A stretch of 18,421 nucleotides of DNA from Clostridia bacterium (GTDB taxonomy: Bacteria > Bacillota_A > Clostridia > Oscillospirales > CAG-272): contig JAFSUU010000132.1 in NCBI GenBank assembly GCA_017445115.1, forward strand, positions 1 through 18,421, given 5' to 3'. A program made the position numbers and the translations under genes. A model generated the notes under the pieces. The model was not told the DNA's origin and made no database searches. It saw nothing but the letters and a program-made list of their open reading frames with translations. Positions 1 to 6,932 of this stretch are shown in pieces (position 1 is the stretch's first letter; the number at the start of each line of letters is the position of its first letter).

Positions 1-240
1 AATAGGTTCAATGTCCTCCGAAAAACAGATCCACGGCGTTCTTATCGGCGAGCCGTCGGAGTTGACGAATCGAACCTCGTTTACTTTTCTACTCATAACG
101 TTTTTCCCTGCGCTGTCCTCGCAGATCTTGCGCACCTGCCGCCCTTCCGGTATTACGGAATTGCACACGACGCATTTCTCGGCGTTCTCGGCGGGAAATC
201 TCTCCTGCTTCTTGATCTGATTGATGTCCGGGGCTTTCAT
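1..240 (-). CDS. Hypothetical phage protein, partial (C-terminus beyond the window)
   Basis: This reading frame runs leftward and leaves the window without a stop; about 80 residues are visible, starting MKAPDINQIKKQERF. I do not recognise the family. A CxxC pair (CVVCN) near residues 23 to 26, followed by a further Cys near residue 40, suggests a small metal-binding knuckle. The ATG overlaps the stop of the upstream gene as ATGA, and an AGAGGA ribosome site lies just before it, so translation is probably coupled. It belongs to the same leftward early operon as its neighbours. The frame and start are well supported; the function is unknown. Confidence 0.6.
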   Translation of the reverse strand, partial: MKAPDINQIKKQERFPAENAEKCVVCNSVIPEGRQVRKICEDSAGKNVMSRKVNEVRFVNSDGSPIRTPWICFSEDIEPI

Positions 241-671
241 ATTTCCTCTTTATCCATGAACTCATCCACGTTACTTGGCGTATTCACGTTCACAATAATT
301 GCGCGCTTAAACGCTTCGTCAGCAATTTTATCGAGATACTCTTCTAAGCGTGCTGCTATTGCCTTGTTTGTTTCGCGGTCCATAGAGTTATATTTATCCG
401 GCATTGCTGAATACGCTACGATAGGACTGTAATCAAAATATCTATCCAGTATTTCATCGTTGTTGCAGTAATAGTCTTCCTTGAATTCTTCACGGTCATC
501 ATAAAATCGTTCATTATAAAGCGCATATTCTCCTACGTGACAACTGCCCAAATCGGCAAGCCATCTACTATAAGAATCATCGCATATTACATCGCTATCC
601 ACCATGCAAATAACAGGTAGTTCGGGGTTTTCTCTAACGAGATTTATGAGATCTTCTAATGCTTTTTCCAT
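237..671 (-). CDS. Hypothetical acidic phage protein (about 144 aa)
   Basis: The start chosen is the ATG that follows GAGAGGAA and begins MEKALEDLINLVREN. An in-frame start 7 codons further upstream lacks a good ribosome site and overlaps the end of rtcB. The protein is rich in Asp, Glu and Tyr, with a stretch of acidic residues and aromatics in the middle (around residues 45 to 85), and no membrane segment. From memory, similar acidic proteins of this length with a 'xxDLIxLxxENPxLPV' opening occur in clostridial prophages without an assigned function. It follows rtcB directly and ends in an ATGA overlap with the next gene, so it is part of the operon. No function is proposed. Confidence 0.7.
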   Translation of the reverse strand: MEKALEDLINLVRENPELPVICMVDSDVICDDSYSRWLADLGSCHVGEYALYNERFYDDREEFKEDYYCNNDEILDRYFDYSPIVAYSAMPDKYNSMDRETNKAIAARLEEYLDKIADEAFKRAIIVNVNTPSNVDEFMDKEEI

Positions 672-684
672 CGTGCCGTTCCTC

Positions 685-1848
685 TCAATCACCCGCCTTG
701 AAGTTATATACCGGCTTGATTATCTTGAGCACCTGGACCGTGGGAGCGATGCAGTCGAGGATCTCGTCCATCGGCTTATACGCCATCGGCGCCTCGTCAA
801 GTGTAGCACTCGAGACCGACGTCGTGAAGACGCCGTCCATCGTTTTACGATATTCAGAAAGCGGGATCGTCTCTTTTGCCTTAGCCCGACTCATAAGTCT
901 TCCGGCTCCGTGCGGTGCCGAACAGTTCCAGTCCTCGTTGCCGAGGCCGCGGGCAATTATGCAGCCGTCCCTCATGTTCATCGGAATGAGAACTGTCTTC
1001 CCTGCTTCCGCGGAGATCGCACCTTTTCTTACCATCCCAAACGGATCTATGTAGTTATGAACGGTATGCCATAACTCCTGCGGCATGAATCCCATGTACT
1101 GACAGATCGTGAGCGCTATCGTTCTACGATTACGACCCGCGAACGTTTGACACTTTCGCATGTCATATAAGTACTGATCTCTTTCGAACCCTTCGAGGTA
1201 TCGGAGCTCTTTCGGAATAGTTCCTTTTTCTTTGAGCTTCGCGAGCTCGTCCGCTATCTCCCGCTCTCGTCCTTCGCTTTTTAATCTGGCTATGAGCTCT
1301 TGACGCTCTTCCTTATTCACAGACAGATTCTTGATCGCGATGTCCTGATAGATCTCCGCTACCTGCTTTCCTAAGTTCCGGCTCCCGGTATGTACTATCA
1401 AATATTTATTTCCTTCATCGTCCTGGTCGATTTCGATAAAGTGATTACCGCCGCCGAGCGTTCCCATCGAGGCGTGTAGCCTCTCAACGTTTCGCAGTTG
1501 ATCGCGGCAGCGCAAAGAATCTATAATCGGCTCGTGCCCGTAGTCAGCACGTACCTCCATACCCGACGGAACGTAAGCACGTATTACGTTATCGAGCTTT
1601 TCGTAGTCAATATCGATCTTTCCGAGCGATACCGTTACCATCCCGCAGCCTATATCGACGCCTACGATGTTCGGTATAACTTTATCGCCGAGGTTCGCGG
1701 TGAAGCCGATTACACAGCCGATGCCGGCGTGAACGTCCGGCATGATGCGGACCTTACAATCCTTAAACGCCTCCTGCTCTAAAAGCAGATCGATCTGCGC
1801 CTGAGCCTGGGGCTCTATTGTTTTTGCGAAAATTTTTAAGTCTTTCAT
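685..1848 (-). CDS. rtcB: RtcB-family RNA-splicing ligase
   Basis: RtcB joins RNA ends carrying 2',3'-cyclic phosphate or 3'-phosphate to 5'-OH, using GTP and Mn2+, in the cytoplasm. At 387 aa it has the normal length for the shorter bacterial branch. Key family motifs are visible: DVHAGIG near residue 38, VGVDIGCGM with the metal-binding Asp65 and Cys68, GGGNHF with His136, VHTGSRNLG with His153, and SAPHGAGR with His313, which aligns with the histidine that is guanylylated in known RtcB. The active site therefore looks complete. The ATG overlaps the stop of the upstream 60-aa gene (ATGA), so the two are coupled. In a phage, RtcB may repair tRNAs cut by host anti-phage nucleases; that role is inference, the enzyme assignment is firm. 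Confidence 0.95.
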   Translation of the reverse strand: MKDLKIFAKTIEPQAQAQIDLLLEQEAFKDCKVRIMPDVHAGIGCVIGFTANLGDKVIPNIVGVDIGCGMVTVSLGKIDIDYEKLDNVIRAYVPSGMEVRADYGHEPIIDSLRCRDQLRNVERLHASMGTLGGGNHFIEIDQDDEGNKYLIVHTGSRNLGKQVAEIYQDIAIKNLSVNKEERQELIARLKSEGREREIADELAKLKEKGTIPKELRYLEGFERDQYLYDMRKCQTFAGRNRRTIALTICQYMGFMPQELWHTVHNYIDPFGMVRKGAISAEAGKTVLIPMNMRDGCIIARGLGNEDWNCSAPHGAGRLMSRAKAKETIPLSEYRKTMDGVFTTSVSSATLDEAPMAYKPMDEILDCIAPTVQVLKIIKPVYNFKAGD

Positions 1849-2027
1849 TCTTCGTTTACCTTTAATGTATTAAAAATTTCTTCAAATCCGTCTATCTTTC
1901 CCATCTCGTGCGCTTGATGAAGGGCGTCGCAGATTTCGTCGTTAACTGTGGTACAAAATCCACCGACCGGCAAGCAGTTTCCAGACGGCGTATGCCTCAT
2001 AGGGCAATCCTTTCGTTCTTCTTTCAT
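1845..2027 (-). CDS. Small Cys-containing hypothetical protein (60 aa)
   Basis: The ATG follows AAGGAGA at a usual distance and its stop overlaps the rtcB start as ATGA. The sequence opens MKEERKDCPMRHTPSGN and has four Cys residues, in CPMRH, NCLPVGGFC and EIC contexts, then a short helical, acidic tail. The Cys and His spacing would fit one small metal site, but this is not a family I can name. Tight coupling to rtcB could mean a shared role or only operon packing. Confidence 0.65.
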   Translation of the reverse strand: MKEERKDCPMRHTPSGNCLPVGGFCTTVNDEICDALHQAHEMGKIDGFEEIFNTLKVNEE

Positions 2028-2039
2028 TTCGTTTTCTCC

Positions 2040-2273
2040 TTATTCTCCGCGGTGCGGTCCCGGTAATTCGATTCCGGTTAAAACCTTGAATCTATTTCTC
2101 ATTTCTTTTGAATCCTCTGATTCCTCGAAAGTTTGACACTCTTCAAAGTCTCTAAATCCCTGATGCAGAGTATGAACAGACGAGGATCTAAGGACCACTA
2201 CTTTGGCGCGGCACACGTTCGTATTTTCGTCGCGGTGTTTACACTGAATGTTTGCGCATAATACTTTCGCCAT
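2040..2273 (-). CDS. Small Cys-rich hypothetical protein (77 aa)
   Basis: The protein begins MAKVLCANIQCKHRDENTN and has Cys at about residues 6, 11, 19 and 46. This recalls the short Cys-rich knuckles (DUF1540-like) found in clostridial phages, though the match is by eye only. The second half is charged and probably helical. The ribosome site GGAGG sits about 11 bases before the ATG, slightly far. The start overlaps the last codons of the upstream zinc-ribbon gene by 35 bases. Function unknown. Confidence 0.6.
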   Translation of the reverse strand: MAKVLCANIQCKHRDENTNVCRAKVVVLRSSSVHTLHQGFRDFEECQTFEESEDSKEMRNRFKVLTGIELPGPHRGE

Positions 2274-2520
2274 AAATCACATATCCTCCCTGCATTTCTG
2301 CTCCACAATGCGGACAGTACGCGTAATACGGTTTTGAATACATGCCGCACACCGAACAATAACGCCTGCGATGGGGATCGTCCTTCGCGGGTCGCCATAC
2401 GCCGTGCTTTACTTTCTCTACGTCGACCGTCGGAAGCGCTCTACAGGGAATGCCGTTATCCTCACCGTGTAAAACGATTTTACAATTATCGTACGGTTCT
2501 ATATCAACATATCTCGACAT
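2239..2520 (-). CDS. Zinc-ribbon phage protein with DVEKV motif (93 aa)
   Basis: The start chosen is the ATG of MSRYVDIEPYDN, preceded by GAGGA; a longer in-frame start (to 2565) has no clear ribosome site. The C-terminal half is a CxxC...CxxC zinc ribbon (CSVCG and CPHCG, about 14 residues apart), the usual four-Cys ligand set. Before the ribbon sits the motif PTVDVEKVKHGVW, which is repeated in related form in two other small proteins of this operon. The short N-terminal part contains a Cys and acidic patches. The gene overlaps both neighbours. Probably a small nucleic-acid- or protein-binding factor; no specific role can be assigned. Confidence 0.7.
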   Translation of the reverse strand: MSRYVDIEPYDNCKIVLHGEDNGIPCRALPTVDVEKVKHGVWRPAKDDPHRRRYCSVCGMYSKPYYAYCPHCGAEMQGGYVIYGESIMRKHSV

Positions 2521-2719
2521 ATCGTTCTTCCTCTTCTTTCCCTGCCCAGTCAAGCGCTTGTCCACACCAATAACAGCACGGCGTTTTTCGGTCGTTCTCG
2601 AAAACCACTACGGCGTTTTTACACGTCGGGCATCGGTAGTGCGGCACGCTATGAAGATCGCCTATCGGCTTTTTAGGTTTCACTTTTTCAACAGCTAAGA
2701 GTAATTCTTTCAGTGTCAT
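2504..2719 (-). CDS. Small zinc-ribbon protein (71 aa)
   Basis: The ATG follows a strong AGGAGG site at the usual distance, and the frame begins MTLKELLLAVEKVKPKK. A zinc-binding knuckle is visible as CPTC near residue 30 and CCYWCG near residue 48. The N-terminal 'LLxAVEKVKPKKPIG' helix looks conserved with other phage proteins of this type, from memory. The gene overlaps its upstream neighbour by 32 bases and its downstream neighbour by 17. Function unknown; a nucleic-acid-binding accessory protein is a guess. Confidence 0.65.
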   Translation of the reverse strand: MTLKELLLAVEKVKPKKPIGDLHSVPHYRCPTCKNAVVVFENDRKTPCCYWCGQALDWAGKEEEERYVEIC

Positions 2720-3005
2720 TGTTTCCTCCTATCGTTTCACCTTTACTGCAATAGTCTTCGGGTGTTGTAAGTACAGCGGGGGAGCCTCTACCGTGACACC
2801 ATAATTCTTGATCGTCTATTTTTATGCAGTGTTTACAGTTTTTGCACCGCACCACTTTTTCAACATCGGCTGTCGGAATCGCGTCGATTTTATCTTTATA
2901 CGCTATTTCATGATAACTCGGTTCGTTTATGCCGTAATCTATACCAAGACCGAGTTTTTCGTGACGTTCGTACTCTATCAATTCTGCATCGATGTGTCTC
3001 GCCAC
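2688..3005 (-). CDS. Cys-rich phage protein with GTG start and DVEKV motif (105 aa)
   Basis: I chose the GTG at 3003-3005 because GGAGGG precedes it at a good distance, the resulting start (MARHIDAELIEYER) looks like a domain start, and it lies 2 bases after the upstream stop. The alternative ATG at 3044 has no ribosome site. The protein holds IPTADVEKVVRCKNCKHC, so the DVEKV motif is followed directly by a CxxCxxC cluster, with two more Cys (LWCHG and DYCSKG) completing a likely zinc site. The last 10 or so residues overlap the next gene. Related proteins are common in clostridial prophages without known function. Confidence 0.7.
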   Translation of the reverse strand: MARHIDAELIEYERHEKLGLGIDYGINEPSYHEIAYKDKIDAIPTADVEKVVRCKNCKHCIKIDDQELWCHGRGSPAVLTTPEDYCSKGETIGGNNDTERITLSC

Positions 3006-3007
3006 AG

Positions 3008-3160
3008 TTAAGCCCTCCACATTGTCGGGCGGCGCTTTTTCCATCTATGCCACTTGATAAACCGGAAGAACGGCGGCTCCTCGCGCAGCCAGTTTTCAAA
3101 TTCCGCAACATACTGAACTTTCTGATAGAATCTTCTGCGGTGTTCCTGCTTTTCGCTCAT
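3008..3160 (-). CDS. Small basic hypothetical protein (50 aa)
   Basis: The protein starting MSEKQEHRRRFYQKV is rich in Arg, Lys, Trp and Phe, with a C-terminal WHRWKKRRP patch, so it could bind nucleic acid. The ATG at 3158-3160 is preceded by GAGGAG. A longer in-frame form from ATG at 3217 also has AGGAG just upstream and would add 19 residues; I prefer the shorter form because proteins of this type usually begin 'MSEKxEHRxR' in my recollection. It lies between the C5 methylase and the zinc-ribbon cluster. Function unknown. Confidence 0.6.
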   Translation of the reverse strand: MSEKQEHRRRFYQKVQYVAEFENWLREEPPFFRFIKWHRWKKRRPTMWRA

Positions 3161-3223
3161 GCTCTTTCTCTCCTCTGTGTAAAAGAATTGTGTTATTTGA
3201 TGCGCATAGACCATCATTTTCTC

Positions 3224-5029
3224 CTATCCTGCTATGCAGTACTGCGGTAGATTCGCTCTGACGAGTGCCGCCGGGACCGGAGGCGTGACAGCGTTCCCGC
3301 AGCGGGCTACCTGCTTTGCTTTCGGATAACTCTTCCCCTCGGCGTCGGTATCAATCACATAATCCGCGGGGAAGCCCTGAGCATTGAAGAGCTCCCTCGG
3401 CTGAAGCATTCGCATCCGAATATCTGTGATGATGTACTCTTCCCCGTGAATGGTCACGATTGCGAAACGGTCCTTCGCTGTTATCGTATCCAGCGGCTCT
3501 TTTACGCTTTGAGCGTAAGAGGTGCCATAATACTTAAGCAGGAATGCCTGGACCTCCGCGTGATGCGTCGTGCTCGCGCATATCGTCCCTAACGGTTCAT
3601 CGACGGGCTGACCGTCTGCATGATTCCGCATCGTCATAATATGGGCCGTAACGAGGCTGTTATGGTCTACCGCCGTGACGGTCCCGAGCGGATCATCTAC
3701 TTTACTTCCGGCGCCTTTATATCCGCCCGCGTAGTTCTTCATTATGTGAGCGCAAGAGAGCGCGTATCTGTTCGACGTGTCCTGTGTCATCAACGGCTCG
3801 TCTATCTCCTGTCCTCTGACGTCCTCTTTTCCGGTCTCGCTGTGATACTGGATCAGAGACGGCGCTACCAGATAATGCTTTCCGCTTGTAACAACAGTAC
3901 CGAGAGGTTCATCAACGCTATTCACCCTCGGTTGCTGCCCTTCCCGCTCGCCATACCCTATCGGAACGATGGACGGAGCCACCAGATAATTACGGTTGCC
4001 CGTCGTAACGGTAGGGAGCGGAGAATCCACGCGTGCTCCTTTATTATTCGCGTTATTGCACATTATCGTAGGCGCCACCACACCGTATCCATGCTTTGAA
4101 GTGACCGTATGAAGCGGATCGTGAATGCTTTGCCCTCTGAATCCATCGCCGCCGTGATTAACAGACACTATAAACGGCTCCGGATTCTCGATAACGAATT
4201 TCTGTATTCCTCTCGCGATCCTCTTCAAAGTGTTTTCTGCGAGAGGCTTGTCCCTTTCAAAAATGCTCTGTGCCGGAATACTCCAGTCGATACATTCCGC
4301 GGCAGTGTGATACGGAAGTTTGTCTCCGGATCTGACGGCATCGCTGTTCTTCGGTGCATGTGTAGCCTCCGGCCAAACGATCGGACGTCCGTCGCAGCGA
4401 GCTATCAGATAGAAGCGTGTTCTCGTAGTGGGAGCTCCGTAATCGCACGATTTAAGGGTTTTGTATTCTACGCGGTATCCCAGACCTCGCGAGAGATCGT
4501 TTGCAATTATCGATCCCGGATCCACTTCAAGAGCTGCGCACATTTCCTTAAATGCCGGATGCGTTTTCGGTAATCCGGTCGTAAGCGCAAGGATGAAGCC
4601 CTCGAAAGTCTCGCCGGCTCGCTCTTTTATGGGCTTATCGTTATTCCCGAGAGGCCCCCACGTCTGGATCTCCGGAACGTTCTCGAGCATCATACATCTC
4701 GGCTTTACACAATATCCCCATTTGACCGCTACCCATGCCAGACCTCTGATATTCTTATCGACGGGCTTTCCTCCTTTTGCTCGAGAAAAGTGTTTACAGT
4801 CCGGAGAGAACCACGCCAGGGCTACCGGTCTTCCGGCACAGGCCTCCACCGGATCTACCTGCCATACGTCCTCGCAGTAGTGCTTTGTATTAGGGTGATT
4901 TGCTTTGTGCATGGTGATCGCATCGGGATCGTGGTTTATCGCTATATCCACGCTTCTCCCGATCGCCATTTCTATACCGGTTGAAGCGCCGCCTCCGCCG
5001 GCGAAGTTGTCAACGAATAGTTCATTCAT
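3224..5029 (-). CDS. DNA (cytosine-5-)-methyltransferase with repeated recognition region
   Basis: This 601-aa enzyme transfers a methyl group from S-adenosylmethionine to C5 of cytosine in DNA. Motif I is DNFAGGGGASTGIE (residues 7 to 20). Motif IV is FSPDCKHFS with the catalytic Cys78. Motif VI is ENVPE (116 to 120), motif VIII is PTTRTRFYLIA, and the C-terminal motif X is ARCGNAVTPPV. Between motifs VIII and IX is an unusually long target-recognition region with seven repeats of the type VDEPLGTVT. No restriction partner is adjacent, so it is probably an orphan methylase that protects phage DNA or marks it. The start overlaps the stop of the upstream gene as ATGA. Enzyme class is firm, recognition sequence unknown. 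Confidence 0.93.
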   Translation of the reverse strand: MNELFVDNFAGGGGASTGIEMAIGRSVDIAINHDPDAITMHKANHPNTKHYCEDVWQVDPVEACAGRPVALAWFSPDCKHFSRAKGGKPVDKNIRGLAWVAVKWGYCVKPRCMMLENVPEIQTWGPLGNNDKPIKERAGETFEGFILALTTGLPKTHPAFKEMCAALEVDPGSIIANDLSRGLGYRVEYKTLKSCDYGAPTTRTRFYLIARCDGRPIVWPEATHAPKNSDAVRSGDKLPYHTAAECIDWSIPAQSIFERDKPLAENTLKRIARGIQKFVIENPEPFIVSVNHGGDGFRGQSIHDPLHTVTSKHGYGVVAPTIMCNNANNKGARVDSPLPTVTTGNRNYLVAPSIVPIGYGEREGQQPRVNSVDEPLGTVVTSGKHYLVAPSLIQYHSETGKEDVRGQEIDEPLMTQDTSNRYALSCAHIMKNYAGGYKGAGSKVDDPLGTVTAVDHNSLVTAHIMTMRNHADGQPVDEPLGTICASTTHHAEVQAFLLKYYGTSYAQSVKEPLDTITAKDRFAIVTIHGEEYIITDIRMRMLQPRELFNAQGFPADYVIDTDAEGKSYPKAKQVARCGNAVTPPVPAALVRANLPQYCIAG

Positions 5030-5274
5030 GTTTCATTTTGCCTCTTTCTCAAAGGACAAAAAGCTGGCGCGGTTTTTATTGTCGGCTCATTACCGTATAA
5101 ACCTCCGCCAAAACACACAAAGCCCGGCATTTTCGTGAGTCTATGGTCCCTACAGTATTCATAGATATACCTTTCGTTTGGATGCGTACAGATAAAGCGT
5201 AATCTTATTCCGCCGTTTCTGGGTGCAAGTGAATCAAGATGCGGGCAATCTCTGCACTTTATGCTTTTAGCCAT
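5026..5274 (-). CDS. Small Cys-rich hypothetical protein (82 aa)
   Basis: The ATG follows GGAGG by 8 bases and the stop overlaps the methylase start as ATGA, so the two are translationally coupled. Cys residues appear in KCRDC near the N-terminus, then FICTHP, EYC, FVCFGG and FCPLRK, with His residues between them. This is enough for one or two zinc sites, but I do not recognise the family. Its coupling to the C5 methylase is its only functional hint. Confidence 0.65.
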   Translation of the reverse strand: MAKSIKCRDCPHLDSLAPRNGGIRLRFICTHPNERYIYEYCRDHRLTKMPGFVCFGGGLYGNEPTIKTAPAFCPLRKRQNET

Positions 5275-5310
5275 TTTCTATACCTCCGGTTTATTCTTCT
5301 TTTTGCTGTA

Positions 5311-5706
5311 TCAATCCACTCGAAGATCCATTTTCGCACCGCATTCCGGACAGCGCGGAGCGACGCCTATCTGATAATGCCCCTTTGCGTAAAGGAATAT
5401 TGTACGGCAATGCGGACATATCGCACGTTTCCAACCGTCTCCGGCATCTTCGATGATCCACGCACCGTGTCGCACCTTTTCGACGTCGGATAAAGGAAAA
5501 TCAAACAATTCTGCTCTGGCTCTGGCTAACCCGCGCAGTACCCCTCTCAATTCATCAAGTTTGCCGTGATCAACAGTGTTGTCAAAGGCGCGGCGGTCTG
5601 CTTCTAATTGTGATGCGACTTTAGCATCGACTTCTAAAAGTCGATCGAAAAATGCCGTCTTATCTATATACATTTCCGGTTCATGTTCAGGCTTCGGCAT
5701 AAACAT
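5311..5706 (-). CDS. Zinc-ribbon phage protein with DVEKV motif (131 aa)
   Basis: The N-terminal 75 residues are charged and mostly helical. The middle has LSDVEKVRHGAW, the same motif as in the genes ending at 2239 and 2688. The C-terminus is a zinc ribbon with CPHC and CPECG as the four ligands, spaced by about 20 residues. The start ATG touches the stop of the DUF4406 gene (TAAATG) and follows GGAGGA. A second ATG two codons later is also possible. It is a paralogue, by motif, of the other DVEKV proteins here; function unknown. Confidence 0.7.
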   Translation of the reverse strand: MFMPKPEHEPEMYIDKTAFFDRLLEVDAKVASQLEADRRAFDNTVDHGKLDELRGVLRGLARARAELFDFPLSDVEKVRHGAWIIEDAGDGWKRAICPHCRTIFLYAKGHYQIGVAPRCPECGAKMDLRVD

Positions 5707-6108
5707 TTATTGTTCCTCCTCTACTTCGGGAGCGGTTCTTTCGATATCTCGCAACCCGGCATAAATGCCATCTGATGCGGCCTTTCCGATAGCGAGCCAG
5801 TCCATCTTTTCACCGTTGTTATCTTCCTCGTAATGTCGAATCATCTTGTCGGTGTAGCAACAATACGCATGTTCCACCAACGCGCCCTCACTACGAATAT
5901 AATCCGGGAGAAATGAAACGGCGTCGGCGGTATCGATCATTGCAAAACAGATCCGCATGTAATCCGCAGGGCGCATTCCCGCAGGTAATACTGTCGGCGT
6001 GATAACGGTGTACCCGTTTTTTTTGTAGAATTCTTCGGCTTCTGCAAATTTCGCTTTGTAGTTCTCGTCTCCGGAAATCTTACCGGCTATGTATATTTTC
6101 GATCCCAT
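5707..6108 (-). CDS. DUF4406-type protein, nucleoside 2-deoxyribosyltransferase-like
   Basis: This 133-aa protein opens KIYIAGKISGD, the P-loop-like start seen in the deoxyribosyltransferase-like fold, followed by an 'AEEFYKKNGYTVITP' helix-strand unit. It has the family's later MRPADYM and SEGALVEHAY segments, where the Glu and Asp of the active site are expected. Nucleoside deoxyribosyltransferases move deoxyribose between bases; phage DUF4406 members have no proven reaction and could act on nucleotides. An 8-T run at 6017-6024 lies within the gene but the frame is intact. The ribosome site GAGGG precedes the ATG. The fold assignment is good, the reaction is uncertain. Confidence 0.75.
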   Translation of the reverse strand: MGSKIYIAGKISGDENYKAKFAEAEEFYKKNGYTVITPTVLPAGMRPADYMRICFAMIDTADAVSFLPDYIRSEGALVEHAYCCYTDKMIRHYEEDNNGEKMDWLAIGKAASDGIYAGLRDIERTAPEVEEEQ

Positions 6109-6110
6109 CG

Positions 6111-6299
6111 TTACGCCCTCTTCGTACTTCTTCTTCTGTTGTCTTTTACGATCACGAACTCTTTCCAGTACTTCTGAAAGCGTCTGTTGATCTTTCTCAT
6201 ACCCGCTCTCCTCATGTTCGCCTTTGCGACGCTGCGGGCGAGCTTACGGGGATAAAATCTGTATTTCTTTGTCTGTTTTTCGGTATTGATGCTTTCCAT
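6111..6299 (-). CDS. Small very basic hypothetical protein (62 aa)
   Basis: The ATG of MESINTEKQTKKYRFYPRK is preceded by AGGAGG; the upstream in-frame extension (to 6380) lies inside the methylase gene and lacks a site. About a third of the residues are Arg or Lys, including KRA at the end and RRAGMRKINRR in the middle, so DNA or RNA binding is plausible. No Cys motif, membrane segment or known domain is visible. It sits between the adenine methylase and the DUF4406 gene in the leftward operon. Confidence 0.65.
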   Translation of the reverse strand: MESINTEKQTKKYRFYPRKLARSVAKANMRRAGMRKINRRFQKYWKEFVIVKDNRRRSTKRA

Positions 6300-6313
6300 T
6301 TTGATTATTCCTC

Positions 6314-6929
6314 CTAATTGATCCACTTGATTACCGTTTCGCCGATATAACCTTTCACCCACACATACCACGCATAGCACACGGCATTAGATTTTGCGTA
6401 CCTCTCAAAGTCACCGTTCATAGCACAATGCAGGCGGCTTGAACTGACGTAGACGGTTTTCGGCGGGTACTTCTCAAAGAGCGCCCTGCGGGCCTTTCCC
6501 TCAAGGAATTGGATTTTCAGGAACATTGCAACCTTGCAGCCATCAGAGGAAATGTCGAGTGCGTGTTCTACGAAATCCTGAGCCTTTGAGTAGGGCGGGT
6601 TTGTGATAATATCAAATCCCGCAACGGGGGGGGGCGGCACACTTTAGGAAGTCCTGCTGGTATCCGTAGCCGCGATCAATCAGATCTGTGGCGTAGACAT
6701 GATACCCAGCCTTCTCAAATTCCCGCGCGAGGTGACCTTCACCGCAGGCACATTCCCAAATCATGGGCGAGAATGTTTCTACCTCCATGAGCAGTTGCGC
6801 GGCCTTCGGCTCCGTTGCGTAGTAGTCGTGGGTTTCACGCTCGTTCTGAGCGTAGTTACGTGCGCCCAAAACGGCGAGAGTTGACCTGCTATTTCTGATC
6901 CAGTCTTTGCTTACAGTGTAACTCTCCAT
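6314..6929 (-). pseudogene. Adenine-type DNA methyltransferase, split by a frameshift in a 9-C tract
   Basis: Two overlapping frames make one methylase. The first (from ATG at 6929) carries the SAM-binding motif ECACGEGHLAREF and the following acidic strand ATDL. The second carries the catalytic motif TNPPYSKA, typical of N6-adenine or N4-cytosine methylases. They are joined by nine C in coding sense (6626-6634). With eight C the frame would run through as FLKCAAPPVAGFDIITNPPY, giving about 204 aa with both motifs correctly spaced. As written, the upstream frame stops soon after the tract. It could be phase-variable, rescued by slippage, truly dead, or a sequencing error. The ATG is just after the TOPRIM gene's stop. 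Confidence 0.8.
6626..6634. repeat. Homopolymer tract of nine G (C in the coding strand)
   Basis: Nine consecutive G on the plus strand lie inside the adenine methylase gene exactly where its reading frame breaks. One base fewer (8) or two more (11) restores the frame. Such tracts are known contingency loci in other bacteria, but they are also error-prone in sequencing. Confidence 0.85.
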
Positions 6930-6932
6930 CCT

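Noticed and set aside
3620..4573. Two plus-strand frames of about 155 aa opposite the C5 methylase gene
   Set aside because: They are antisense shadows of a clearly coding gene, without ribosome sites or domains.
3224..5274. Restriction-modification system around the C5 methylase
   Set aside because: No restriction endonuclease is adjacent; the neighbours are small Cys-rich proteins, so an orphan phage methylase is the simpler reading.
6017..6024. Eight-T run in the DUF4406 gene as a further phase-variable tract
   Set aside because: The frame is intact across it and encodes normal Lys-Lys-Asn codons; A/T runs of this length are not unusual in such genomes.
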